A stretch of 64,000 nt of DNA, taken from Nocardia albiluteola (GTDB taxonomy: Bacteria; Actinomycetota; Actinomycetes; Mycobacteriales; Mycobacteriaceae). The stretch covers positions 124,001-188,000 of the forward strand of contig NZ_JAHKNI010000007.1 in assembly GCF_018860155.1 (NCBI RefSeq). Reading direction: 5' to 3'. Below are positions 33,834 through 42,801 of the stretch, piece after piece. Position numbers and translations under genes: made by a program. The notes under the pieces are model-generated. The model was not told the origin of the DNA and did not search any database. It saw only the letters and a list, made by a program, of their open reading frames with translations. Numbering within the stretch: position 1 is the stretch's first letter; each line of letters begins with the position of its first letter.

Positions 33834-35573
33834 GTGACGCTGTTCGAGGTGTGGGCGCCGCGGGCGCGGCGGGTGCGGGTCGAGGTGGACGGGCGGATGC
33901 ATCCGATGACCGCGGGGCCGGGCGGGTGGTGGCGGGCCGAAGTCGCCGCCGATCCGGTCGCGCGGTACGGGTTCGCGCTCGACGACGATTCGCCGGTGCT
34001 GCCCGATCCGCGCTCGGCGCGGCAGCCGGACGGGGTGCACGGGCGGTCCGCGCTCTACGCGCCGGATCCGGCACAGTGGACCGACTCCGGGTGGACCGGG
34101 CGGCAGCTCGCGGGATCGGTGTTCTACGAACTCCACGTCGGGACCTTTACTCCGGAGGGAACCTTCGACGCGGCGATCCATCGGCTCGATCACCTGGTGG
34201 ACCTCGGTGTCACCACGGTGGAGCTGATGCCGGTCAACGCTTTCAACGGGGTGTGGAACTGGGGCTACGACGGGGTGCTGTGGTATGCGGTGCACGAGGC
34301 GTACGGCGGGCCGGACGGCCTGCAGCGTTTCGTGAATGCCTGCCACGCAAGGGGTTTGGCGGTGGCGCTCGATGTGGTCTACAACCATCTCGGGCCGTCC
34401 GGCAATTATCTGCCGCGGTTCGGGCCGTATCTGAGCGAGGGGCGCAACACCTGGGGGCAGAGTGTGAATCTGGACGGCCCCGGCTCGGATGAGGTGCGCG
34501 CCTTCATCATCGGCAATGCGCTGCGCTGGTTCGGCGAATTTCATATCGACGCACTACGTCTGGACGCGGTGCACGCGCTGGTGGATCGCCGCGCGATCGG
34601 GTTGCTGGAGGAGCTGGCGGCCGCGACCGAGGCGCTGTCCGCGCGGCTGGGGCGTCCGCTGACCCTGATCGCCGAGAGCGACCTGAACGACCCGCGCCTG
34701 ATCACCCCGCGCGCGGCGGGCGGATACGGTCTGCAGGGCCAATGGAACGACGACCTGCATCACGCCGTGCATACCGCCGTATCGGGCGAGAGGCAGGGCT
34801 ACTACACGGATTTCGGTTCGCTGCGCTGCCTGGCCGACACCCTGCGCCACGGATTCTTCCACGCCGGAACCTATTCCAGCTTCCGCGGGCGCGTGCACGG
34901 CCGCCCGCTGAACACGGCGGTGGTGCCGGGGAGCGCGCTGCTCGCCTATACGTGCACCCACGATCAGATCGGCAACCGCGCCCTCGGCGATCGTCCCGCC
35001 GCCTACCTCACCGACGGTCAGCTCGCGGTGAAGGCGGCACTGATACTGGGCTCCCCGTACACGCCGATGCTGTTCATGGGCGAGGAGTGGGGTGCGCGAA
35101 CCCCGTTCCAGTACTTCACCTCCCACCCCGAACCGGAGCTGGCGGCCGTGGTCGCCGCCGGTCGCAGGGCCGAATTCGCCGATCACGGCTGGCCCGCCAC
35201 CGACATCCCCGACCCCCAGGACCCGGCCACGTTCGAGCGCTCGAAACTGGACTGGTCCGAACGGGAGAGCCCCTCGCACGCGCGCCTACTGGCCTGCTAC
35301 CGCGCGCTGATCTCTCTGCACCGCACCCACCCCGGCCTCGCCGATCCCCGCCTGAACCGCCTCGCCGTCGAATACGACGAAGATGCCCGCTGGATCATCC
35401 TGCACCGCAACGATGTTCACATCGCATGCAACCTAGCGGACCATCCGGTAGACATCCCGATCACCGGAACCCCACTATTGGCCTGGTCGCCGATCGACCA
35501 ACACCCGGGTCATACCACTGTGCCTGCCCACTCGTTCGCAGTCCTGGAGACCGCTGCACCACTGCCACACTGA
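33834..35573 (+). CDS. treZ: maltooligosyl trehalose trehalohydrolase
   Basis: A 579-aa GH13 enzyme; GTG 33834 gives VTLFEVWAPRARRVRVEV, the usual N-terminus. The CBM48-like domain is followed by the barrel: GTFTPEGTFDAAIHRLDHL, DVVYNHLGPSGNYL, nucleophile Asp in HIDALRLDAVHAL, acid Glu in LIAESDLNDPR and Asp in CTHDQIGNRALGDR. It releases trehalose from maltooligosyltrehalose made by TreY. treY and treX lie about 12-17 kb away on the opposite strand, unlike the contiguous treXYZ order of mycobacteria. Confidence 0.95.
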   Translation: MTLFEVWAPRARRVRVEVDGRMHPMTAGPGGWWRAEVAADPVARYGFALDDDSPVLPDPRSARQPDGVHGRSALYAPDPAQWTDSGWTGRQLAGSVFYELHVGTFTPEGTFDAAIHRLDHLVDLGVTTVELMPVNAFNGVWNWGYDGVLWYAVHEAYGGPDGLQRFVNACHARGLAVALDVVYNHLGPSGNYLPRFGPYLSEGRNTWGQSVNLDGPGSDEVRAFIIGNALRWFGEFHIDALRLDAVHALVDRRAIGLLEELAAATEALSARLGRPLTLIAESDLNDPRLITPRAAGGYGLQGQWNDDLHHAVHTAVSGERQGYYTDFGSLRCLADTLRHGFFHAGTYSSFRGRVHGRPLNTAVVPGSALLAYTCTHDQIGNRALGDRPAAYLTDGQLAVKAALILGSPYTPMLFMGEEWGARTPFQYFTSHPEPELAAVVAAGRRAEFADHGWPATDIPDPQDPATFERSKLDWSERESPSHARLLACYRALISLHRTHPGLADPRLNRLAVEYDEDARWIILHRNDVHIACNLADHPVDIPITGTPLLAWSPIDQHPGHTTVPAHSFAVLETAAPLPH

Positions 35574-35793
35574 CATTCGCGACGCACGCCGGACGGATGC
35601 GTCGAGATCATCGAGCTCGCCCCGCCGCAGAACTGATGGTGCAGCCGACGAGCTGTTCTGGCACACCGCAGCAATCTGATATCGGCCGAATCGTTTTCCT
35701 CCCAGCCGAATTCGGCGAGGGCTTGCGATACGTCGCGTCGTCCGGGGGATCGGTAGCTTGGACGGCCGCTGTTCCGGTCGGGCGGCCGGAGGC

Positions 35794-36363
35794 TCAGTGG
35801 ATTTCCGGGATTCCTGTCTGTGAGCTCATTTCGGGGGTGAAGACGACCATGACGTCGTCGGTGCCCAGCCAGAAGCTTGTTGCCGGGCCTGTGTCTGCCG
35901 AGCGTCCGGCGGCGATCCAGACCGCTGTTCCTCGGAAGCCGAGCCGGATGGCTGATGGCACTCGGATCGTGCCGCTGGGATCGCAGTCCCAGCAGATATC
36001 GGCAGCGATGATCTTCTTGCCGATCAACCCGGCCCAGTGCGGGTGCTCCGACACCGGCACCGCGACACTGCCTCCGGGGGCCATCAGGAGGAAGTCGACC
36101 ATCGGCCTCGGGAAGATCTCGAGGCCGTATTCGGTGAAGGTGTTGTTCCAGATCGCCGAGTAGCGGTCGCCGTTGCGGAAGGTCAGCTCGACGCCCATCG
36201 TCGGTTCGTGCCAGTCGCCGAAATCCCACTCCTCGGCGAGCCGGCCGTCGTCGCCGGTCGTCAACGGGTAGTACATGACATCGGCGAGACGCTGACCACG
36301 CAGCTCGGCCACGACTGCTTCGAGGCGTTTCTCGGCAGTGGATATCGACGGCGGTGGCGGCAC
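35794..36363 (-). CDS. hypothetical protein
   Basis: A 189-aa soluble protein (MPPPPSISTAEKRLEAVV...). The sequence has many aromatic residues and mixed beta strands: MGVELTFRNGDRYSAIWNN, IAADICWDCDPSGTIRVPSAIRL, SFWLGTDDVMVVFTPE. It looks like an ordered domain of unknown function, probably cytoplasmic, since no signal or helix is seen. Neighbours give no clue. The 220 bases between treZ and its stop hold nothing recognisable. Confidence 0.65.
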   Translation of the reverse strand: MPPPPSISTAEKRLEAVVAELRGQRLADVMYYPLTTGDDGRLAEEWDFGDWHEPTMGVELTFRNGDRYSAIWNNTFTEYGLEIFPRPMVDFLLMAPGGSVAVPVSEHPHWAGLIGKKIIAADICWDCDPSGTIRVPSAIRLGFRGTAVWIAAGRSADTGPATSFWLGTDDVMVVFTPEMSSQTGIPEIH

Positions 36364-36417
36364 AACACGATTGTCGTCCGGGCGAACGGATGCCAGTCGG
36401 GCAAAGGCGCTGGGGGA

Positions 36418-37182
36418 TCAGGGTTTGACGGTGTGCAGGATTTGCAGGCCGTGTGGGGTTGTTTCGGTATGCCGCACATCCAGTCCGGCGGTGCGGCATT
36501 GATCGGCCAGCCACTGGTGCGGCAGCCGGAGTTTCGGATAGCGACCGGTGTGCAAGTGCCATGTCCCGTCGAGGCGGGTGTGCAGGAGGTCGTGGACCAT
36601 CACCGTGTCCTGGTCGACATAGTCGAGGAAGCAGGTGAGGATCTGGTCGTCGGTGTGGCGGACCGGGATGAACCGGTCGGTACCGCGGCGTTCGGCGGTC
36701 AAATCGCGGTAGGTGACGACGAAGCTGCCGCCCGAGCGCAATGCCAAGGCGACGTCGGTGATCAGCCGCTGCACGTCGGCGCGGCTCGGCAGGTGCGGCA
36801 GGGTGTCGCCCATGCAGACCACGGTCGAGACCGAGCCGGGCGTGGCGTGGCTGGACAGAGCGCCGCGCAGATCCGCATGGAGGGGGCGCACGACCCGGTT
36901 CACACCGTGACGGTTGGCGTGATTCCGAAGTTCGGCCAGGAGAACGGCACTGGTATCGACAGCGATCACCGACGCGTAACCGAGCCGAACCAGCGCCAGG
37001 GTCTGCGGTCCGGGGCCGCAGCCGAGGTCCACGGCCGCCGCCTGGTCCTCGGCACATACGGTGAGCCCCAGCCTGTGCAGGAGGTCGAACTGTGCCGTGA
37101 CGGTCGCATCGATGTCACCGCCCAGCATCCATGTGTAGTGCGGGGCGAGCAGATGGTCGTAATGTTCCGCGGCGGTGGTCAT
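36418..37182 (-). CDS. class I SAM-dependent methyltransferase
   Basis: A 254-aa protein starting MTTAAEHYDHLLAPHYTWMLGG at ATG 37182; longer frames run into the divergent HxlR gene. SAM motif I AVDLGCGPGPQT, IAVDTS, and CMGDTLPHL give a clear methyltransferase fold. C-terminal strands (HLHTGRYPKLRLPHQWLADQC) follow. It is divergent from, and probably controlled by, the HxlR regulator. Substrate unknown. Confidence 0.8.
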   Translation of the reverse strand: MTTAAEHYDHLLAPHYTWMLGGDIDATVTAQFDLLHRLGLTVCAEDQAAAVDLGCGPGPQTLALVRLGYASVIAVDTSAVLLAELRNHANRHGVNRVVRPLHADLRGALSSHATPGSVSTVVCMGDTLPHLPSRADVQRLITDVALALRSGGSFVVTYRDLTAERRGTDRFIPVRHTDDQILTCFLDYVDQDTVMVHDLLHTRLDGTWHLHTGRYPKLRLPHQWLADQCRTAGLDVRHTETTPHGLQILHTVKP

Positions 37183-37236
37183 GACACCAGCCTGCCGCGC
37201 CGGTAGCTTCGTGACCGGTACAAGAACTGGACTGGG

Positions 37237-37932
37237 GTGTGGATGCGGCGCGAGATCGAATACTGCCCGGTGTCGGCGGGAATCGAGGTGATCGGTGATC
37301 GATGGACCCTCCTGCTGGTGCGTGAGTTGCTGGTCGGTTCGCATCGGTTCAATGACATCCATCGTGGGTTGCCAGGGATCAGCCGCACCTTGCTGTCGAC
37401 CCGCCTGCGCCGGCTACAGGCGATCGGGTTGGTGGCTCGTGTCGTCGATGCCGACGGCCGACCCGAGTATCGGCTCACACAGGCCGGGGCCGCACTCGAA
37501 TCACTGGTATGGCAGCTCGGTGATTGGGCACGGCAATGGAGCTTCGGAGACCCTCGGCCCGAACAACTCGACCCCGGCTGGGCGCTGTGGCGGTTGCGGC
37601 AATTCGTGCGCACCGAAGTTCTTCCCGCCCAGCGTGTTTGCGTCGAATTCATCCTCGGCAACCACGGTCATGCCGAGGAACACGGCTGGCTCGTATGCAC
37701 GCCGCGGGAGGTCAGTGCCTGTCTGCAGCATCCCGGATACGACACCGATCTGTGGGTCACGACCGAACTTGCCGAGCTGTATCGACTGGTAGCTGGGACT
37801 CGCACCATCGCGGACACACTGCGCGCGGGTCGCCTTCGCGTCGTCGGCGAGCCCGCCTTGGCCTCCGCCTTCCCCGGCTGGTTCGCTTGGCGAACACCGG
37901 CATCCGCAGACCGACCGCCTGCGGCCGGCTAA
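37237..37932 (+). CDS. HxlR-family regulator with C-terminal extension
   Basis: A 231-aa protein. The HxlR winged helix is at about residues 8-95 (CPVSAGIEVIGDRWTLLLVRELLVGSHRFNDIHRGLPGISRTLLSTRLRRLQ..GLV). A 120-residue C-terminal region follows, with SCP2-like features (VEFILGNHGHAEEHGWLVCTPREV). HxlR proteins alone are about 110-130 residues, so this is the longer fused type. A second start at ATG 37243 is possible. CCGGTA is repeated (37200-37205 and 37215-37220, 15 bp apart) in the 54-base divergent gap and may be its operator. Confidence 0.82.
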   Translation: MWMRREIEYCPVSAGIEVIGDRWTLLLVRELLVGSHRFNDIHRGLPGISRTLLSTRLRRLQAIGLVARVVDADGRPEYRLTQAGAALESLVWQLGDWARQWSFGDPRPEQLDPGWALWRLRQFVRTEVLPAQRVCVEFILGNHGHAEEHGWLVCTPREVSACLQHPGYDTDLWVTTELAELYRLVAGTRTIADTLRAGRLRVVGEPALASAFPGWFAWRTPASADRPPAAG

Positions 37933-38153
37933 CGGACCTTCGCCAGAGTATGACCGCGGCCGCTCGGCCGCCAACGTCCACGACGTTCACGTGCTGACGG
38001 CGCTGGTGAAAGCCGTCCCGGCAGTGCGGTCCCGGCGTGGCCCGCGATGACGACGGCCTGGCGAGTCGGGCCGAGGCATTCGTTGTGTCACGACTGGTAG
38101 GCGATATCACCGGTACCCGTGCCGGGATTCCGGCACGCCCGTACCGTGGATAT

Positions 38154-39422
38154 GTGAGCAACGACGCTTTCTCTTCCGGTCCGGCGACCCTTTCCGCCGG
38201 CATGGGCGGGTCCGCCGCCGCCGAGTTCGGGCCGCTGGTGCGGGCATTCGCCAGGTTCGTCGGGGATCGGCCCGGGGCCGGGGGAGGGCTGGCGGTGTTC
38301 CGGCACGGCGAGCCGCTGGTCGACATCTGGATCGGGGAGGCTTCCCCGGCCACCGCAACCGCCGCTGCGACCGCGTGGACGCGGGATACCGGCGCCATCG
38401 TGTTCTCCGCGACCAAGGGCGTCGCCTCCACGGTCGTGCACCGGCTCGCCGATCGGGGGCTGCTCGACTACGACGCGCCGGTCGCCGCGTACTGGCCGGA
38501 TTTCGGTGCTGCGGGCAAGGACCGGATCACGGTGCGCCGGTTGCTCACCCATCGGGCCGGGCTGTCGTCGCTACCCGCGATCGCGGCCGGGGCCGACGAT
38601 GTGCTGGACCACCGGCTGATGGAGCAGCGCCTCGCCGCCGCGACGCCCGACCGGCTGCTGGGCGTTCCCGCCTATCACGCGCTCACCTACGGGTGGCTGC
38701 TGGCGGGGCTGGTGCGCGCGATCACCGGCGCGAGCATGGCCGAGTTGTTCCGTACCGAGGTGGCCGAGCCGCTCGGCGTCGACGGTATTCACCTGGGCCG
38801 CCCGCCGGCCGGGTCGCCGACGGTCGTTGCGCCGCTGCGGGGTTCGCGGCTGGCCGCGGTCCGGGCGCCGATCGGGGCGATGTTCCTGGGCCACGCCTAC
38901 GGCATTCCCGGCCCTGTCGGCGCTGCGACACGCGCTCTGTTCCTGCCCGGTGTGGAGACCATCCTGGAGGGGGACGATCCGCCGATCCTGGACACCGAAC
39001 TGGGCGCGGGCAACGGCGTGTGCACCGCCCCCGCCCTCGCCACCCTGTACGGCGCCCTGGCCTGCGGCGGGATGGTGTCGAACCGTCGCTATCTCTCGGC
39101 GCGCACGGCCGCCGCGCTGCGCCGGGTGGAGACCTACCGCCTCGACCACACCCTGTTCTACATGCCGATGATGTGGCATCTGGGCTATCACTCGATGCCG
39201 GCCGGGGGCACGCGCACCGGCTTCGGGCACATCGGGCTGGGCGGCTCGTTCGGCTGGGCCGAGCCGCAGCTGGGCCTGTCGGTCGGATTCGTGCACAACC
39301 GCCTGGACATGGGCACCTTCGCCTGGGACCAGATCGCCTCCACCTGGATCCTGCCCCTGGTCGTGCGCGGCGCCCGCGCCACCGTCCGCCGCGCACCAGC
39401 AGCCCCCCGCCGCGCCGCCTAG
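38154..39422 (+). CDS. serine hydrolase, class C beta-lactamase-like esterase
   Basis: A 422-aa protein; GTG 38154 follows TACCGT by six bases, supporting this start over a longer frame. The SxxK nucleophile motif is SATKG (VFSATKGVASTVVH), the Tyr motif is YHALTYGWLL, and HIGLGGS near the C-terminus replaces the KTG box. This is the pattern of family VIII esterases and the mycobacterial LipL/LipD-like group. No signal peptide is seen. It probably hydrolyses an ester; the substrate is unknown. Confidence 0.85.
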   Translation: MSNDAFSSGPATLSAGMGGSAAAEFGPLVRAFARFVGDRPGAGGGLAVFRHGEPLVDIWIGEASPATATAAATAWTRDTGAIVFSATKGVASTVVHRLADRGLLDYDAPVAAYWPDFGAAGKDRITVRRLLTHRAGLSSLPAIAAGADDVLDHRLMEQRLAAATPDRLLGVPAYHALTYGWLLAGLVRAITGASMAELFRTEVAEPLGVDGIHLGRPPAGSPTVVAPLRGSRLAAVRAPIGAMFLGHAYGIPGPVGAATRALFLPGVETILEGDDPPILDTELGAGNGVCTAPALATLYGALACGGMVSNRRYLSARTAAALRRVETYRLDHTLFYMPMMWHLGYHSMPAGGTRTGFGHIGLGGSFGWAEPQLGLSVGFVHNRLDMGTFAWDQIASTWILPLVVRGARATVRRAPAAPRRAA

Positions 39423-39593
39423 GCCCGCTCCCGCGGCGAGTCGCGCGGCGGGCACCCCGCCATCTCGGCCGCGGGTGCCGCTCGAGATGGCCTCATCGGG
39501 GATGTACCACATCGTGAACGTGGCCGAGACGGCGAGCGCAAGATCTGCCGTGACGGGTTCCGGTCCGGGGGGACGGGAACCCAGCACACGTCG

Positions 39594-40949
39594 TCAGGTG
39601 AGGTAGCGGTAGGCCGGAGATCCCGGATCCAGGCGCTCGCACCGCAGGGGCGATTCCCGCATGCGCTCGAGCAGGGGTTCCAGATCGGCAGGGGCGCCCA
39701 GTTCGATGCCGACCAGGGCGGCGCCGGTCTCGCGGTTGTTGCGCTTGACGTATTCGAACAGCGTGACATCGTCGTCCGGGCCGAGCACCTCGTCCAGGAA
39801 GCGGCGCAGCGCGCCGGGTTCCTGCGGGAAGTCCACCAGGAAATAGTGCTTCAGGCCCTGATGCACCAGCGAGCGCTCGATCACCTCGCCGTACCGGGAC
39901 ACGTCGTTGTTGCCGCCCGAGAGCAGGCACACCACCGTCGAGCCCGGCTCCACGCCGACATCGGCCAGCGCCGCGACCGCGAGCGCCCCCGCGGGCTCGG
40001 CGATGATCCCCTCGTTCTGATACAGCTCCAGCATCGCGGTGCAGATCGCGCCCTCGTCCACCAGCATCACGCGGAAAGATCCTGCGCCCCTGGGGGATTC
40101 GGTCGCGGTCAGCAGCGGCAGCGACGCGTGCGAGATGACCTGCCCGCCGAAGCCCGCGACCGCGGTGTAGGGCAGATCGCCGATCCGCCGCACCGCCGCG
40201 CCGTCCACGAAGGGATCGATCTGCGGCAGTGTCACCGGCCCGCCCGCGACCAGCGCGGCGGTCAGGGACGCCGCACCCGCCGGTTCAACCGCCAGGATCG
40301 CGGTGCCGGGCGAGCGTTCGCGCAGGTAGGTGCCGACACCGGCGAGGCAGCCGCCGCCGCCGACGGGAACGATCACCAGATCGGGTGCGTGCCCGAGCTG
40401 CTCGAGGATCTCCGCGGCGATGGTGCCCTGCCCGGCCGCGGTACGCGGATCGTCGAAGGGCGGCACCATCGTGGCACCGGTGCGCGCGACATCGGCGGCC
40501 GCGGCCTCCGCGGCCGCGTCGAAGGTGTCGCCCACCGCGAGCAGTTCCACGAAATCCCCGCCGTGTGCGCGGATCCGGTCCCGCTTCTGTTTGGGTGTCG
40601 TGGTCGGGACGTAGATGCGGCCGCGGATTCCCATCGCGCGGCAGGCGTACGCCACGCCCTGCGCGTGGTTTCCGGCGCTGGCGGTCACCACGCCCGCGGC
40701 CCGCTCGGCCTCGGTGAGCTGCACAATCAGGTTGTATGCGCCGCGCAGCTTGTACGAGCGCACCGCGGTGAGATCCTCGCGCTTGACGTAGACCTCCGCC
40801 CCGGACAACCCCGACAGCCGCTCGACGCGCTGTAGCGGCGTCGGCTCGATAATCCCCGAAATTCGCTTGGCCGCTGCATCGATCTCGTCCGCGCTCAGCA
40901 TGGGCGATGGACCGGACAGTTTCTCTGCGACATCAAGGGGATTGGACAC
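39594..40949 (-). CDS. ilvA: threonine dehydratase, biosynthetic
   Basis: A 451-aa PLP enzyme. GTG 40949 lies six bases after TAGCAT on the minus strand (leaderless pattern). PLP Lys is in VRSYKLRGAYN, the phosphate loop is VPVGGGGCLAGVG, and SAGNHAQG is present. The C-terminal about 85 residues (LVHQGLKHYFLVDFPQEPGALRRFLDEVL) are a single ACT-like regulatory domain, allowing isoleucine feedback. It makes 2-oxobutanoate for isoleucine. It lies between dnaE1 and treZ, as ilvA does in mycobacteria. Confidence 0.95.
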   Translation of the reverse strand: MSNPLDVAEKLSGPSPMLSADEIDAAAKRISGIIEPTPLQRVERLSGLSGAEVYVKREDLTAVRSYKLRGAYNLIVQLTEAERAAGVVTASAGNHAQGVAYACRAMGIRGRIYVPTTTPKQKRDRIRAHGGDFVELLAVGDTFDAAAEAAAADVARTGATMVPPFDDPRTAAGQGTIAAEILEQLGHAPDLVIVPVGGGGCLAGVGTYLRERSPGTAILAVEPAGAASLTAALVAGGPVTLPQIDPFVDGAAVRRIGDLPYTAVAGFGGQVISHASLPLLTATESPRGAGSFRVMLVDEGAICTAMLELYQNEGIIAEPAGALAVAALADVGVEPGSTVVCLLSGGNNDVSRYGEVIERSLVHQGLKHYFLVDFPQEPGALRRFLDEVLGPDDDVTLFEYVKRNNRETGAALVGIELGAPADLEPLLERMRESPLRCERLDPGSPAYRYLT

Positions 40950-41170
40950 GCGAACATGCTAGCCGGGCGGCAGCGCGGCTGATCGGCCAGTATGTCCGTT
41001 CCGGCTCGTCGGCGGCGGTGCGGTCCGGTTCCGTGCCGCCGCGGTGCGTCGGAGGGTGGTTCGCGGTAGTCGCGCGAGGACGCGGACGACGGGCCTGTGG
41101 GGAGGTGGGCGGCGAACCGTGCCCGAAATGTTCGTTGGACCGAACTTCGACATCCGTGTACCCTGACGTG

Positions 41171-41395
41171 ATGGCAGTGGTGCACCGTCCGTCGCGAGTG
41201 GCGCGGACCGTCGACATCGCCGGCACCCGGTGGCCGGTGTACAAGCTGGAGGCTCTGGGCCTCGGCTTGCTGACCTGCGTACTGCTGCTCTTGATCGTCG
41301 GATCGCCACAGGTCGCCGTGCTCGCCGCCGCCGCGGTGGGCGCGCTGCGCTGGAGCATGGCTCTGCTCGTTCGCCGGATTCGCCCGGTTCTCTAG
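41171..41395 (+). CDS. small membrane protein
   Basis: A 74-aa protein (MAVVHRPSRVARTVDIAGTRWPVYKLEALGLG...). ATG 41171 lies six bases after TACCCT; a GTG one codon upstream is an alternative. One or two hydrophobic segments (about 31-50 and 52-65) follow a basic N-terminus. No family recognised. Its clean promoter-start arrangement supports it as a gene. Confidence 0.6.
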   Translation: MAVVHRPSRVARTVDIAGTRWPVYKLEALGLGLLTCVLLLLIVGSPQVAVLAAAAVGALRWSMALLVRRIRPVL

Positions 41396-41742
41396 CCCGA
41401 CACGGTGCGCTCACTGCGCCTCGGTGGTCGACCTTTCCCGCACGGTGTCGATGTTCGCCGCGCCTGCGAATCGTCAGCCGGGCTCGATGTCGGGGCATCG
41501 ATTCCGAAAGGTGTTGGCTACTGCCGATTTTCGAACTCGAATCCGATGGTGGCGGTGATGGCCTCGGACTTGCTACCGTGAGCGTTAACATCGATCGTCC
41601 CGGCGCGCAGTCCGGGCGTCCGTCCGCGATACCGCTTGAGGCCCACGACGATTCGGCCCGATTCGCTCGGGCCGGTGGGGCGGTGCGGGCGTTAACCTGA
41701 ATCATGGATCGAGGCCGGTGGCACGGCACGGAAGGTTGTGAT
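41396..41742. other. intergenic before the LacI-type gene
   Basis: This 347-base gap contains GCGTTAAC twice (about 41583-41590 and 41689-41696). Both are candidate half-operators for the LacI-type regulator downstream, though neither is a long palindrome. No gene with a supported start was seen. Confidence 0.35.
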
Positions 41743-42780
41743 GTGAGGGACCGCAATGGGCACCCCCCGGGCAGGACCGACCGCCCGGCCGTGATGACCG
41801 ACGTGGCCAAGCTGGCCGGTGTGTCGCATCAGACGGTCTCGCGAGTGCTGAACGGGAGTCCCCAGGTGCGCCCGGAGACGCGGGAGCGGGTGCTCGCCGC
41901 CGTGGCCGAGCTGGACTACCGGCCCAATGCCATGGCGCGCGGCCTGGTCAGCAGGCGCTCCAAGGTGCTGGGCGTCGTCACCTTCGACACCGTGCTGTAT
42001 GGTCCGGCCTCGATGATGCTGGGCATCGAAAGGGCCGCGCGCGCAGCGGGTTACGGCGTCAGCATCGCCACCCTCGAGCGGGTCGACCGGGAGGGCGTGC
42101 TGGATGCGGTGAACATGCTCGCCGATCAGGGGGTCGACGGTGTCATCATCATCGCGCCCCAGCTGGCCTCCGTGGCAGCGCTGCGCAGCCTGCCCGCCCA
42201 GCTGGTCGCGGTGGCGGTGGAGGCCGGTCAGGACGCGGGGCTGCCCGCGGCATCGGTGGACCAGTTCGAGGGCTCCCGGCTGGCCGTGCAGCACCTGCTG
42301 GACCTGGGGCATCGCACGGTGTGGCACGTGTCGGGGGACAGCGACTCGATCGAGGCGCGCGATCGCCTCGACGGCTGGCGCTGCACCCTCGATGCCGCGG
42401 GCGCGGAGATTTCGCCGGTGATCGGCGGCGATTGGAGCCCGCGCTCGGGCTACCACGCGGGCCTCGCGCTGGCCGATCAGCCCGGGGTGACCGCGGTCTT
42501 CGCGGGTAACGATCAGATGGCGCTGGGCCTGCTGCGTGCGTTCGCCGAGCGCGGCATCCGGGTCCCGCAGGACATCTCGGTCGTCGGTTTCGACGACATT
42601 CCCGAGGCGGCGTACCTGACCCCGCCGCTGACCACCATCCGGCAGGACTTCGACGAGGTGGGCCGGCGCAGCATGCGGCTGCTGCTGGAACTGCTCGAGA
42701 CCGAGGGACGCGTCCCCGACCCGGCCGCGGTGGTTCCGGAGCTCGTGGTGCGCGAGAGCTCCGGCCCGCCCGTGCACTAG
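41743..42780 (+). CDS. LacI-family transcriptional regulator
   Basis: A 345-aa protein; GTG 41743 with GAAGG seven bases upstream. The LacI HTH is at about residues 18-65 (MTDVAKLAGVSHQTVSRVLNGSPQVRPETRERVLAAVAELDYRPNAMAR), and a periplasmic-binding-protein-like domain follows with VFAGNDQMALGLLRA and VVGFDDIPEAAYLTPPLTTI. No transporter or sugar enzyme lies beside it, so the ligand and targets are unknown; the trehalose genes are not adjacent. Confidence 0.88.
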   Translation: MRDRNGHPPGRTDRPAVMTDVAKLAGVSHQTVSRVLNGSPQVRPETRERVLAAVAELDYRPNAMARGLVSRRSKVLGVVTFDTVLYGPASMMLGIERAARAAGYGVSIATLERVDREGVLDAVNMLADQGVDGVIIIAPQLASVAALRSLPAQLVAVAVEAGQDAGLPAASVDQFEGSRLAVQHLLDLGHRTVWHVSGDSDSIEARDRLDGWRCTLDAAGAEISPVIGGDWSPRSGYHAGLALADQPGVTAVFAGNDQMALGLLRAFAERGIRVPQDISVVGFDDIPEAAYLTPPLTTIRQDFDEVGRRSMRLLLELLETEGRVPDPAAVVPELVVRESSGPPVH

Positions 42781-42801
42781 GCGAGCCGATGCCCCGGGCC
42801 G

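Noticed and set aside
41100..41160. GTTCG...CCGAAC repeat before the 74-aa membrane gene as an SOS or LexA box
   Set aside because: Only five paired bases and wrong spacing for the mycobacterial LexA site (TCGAAC-N4-GTTCGA).
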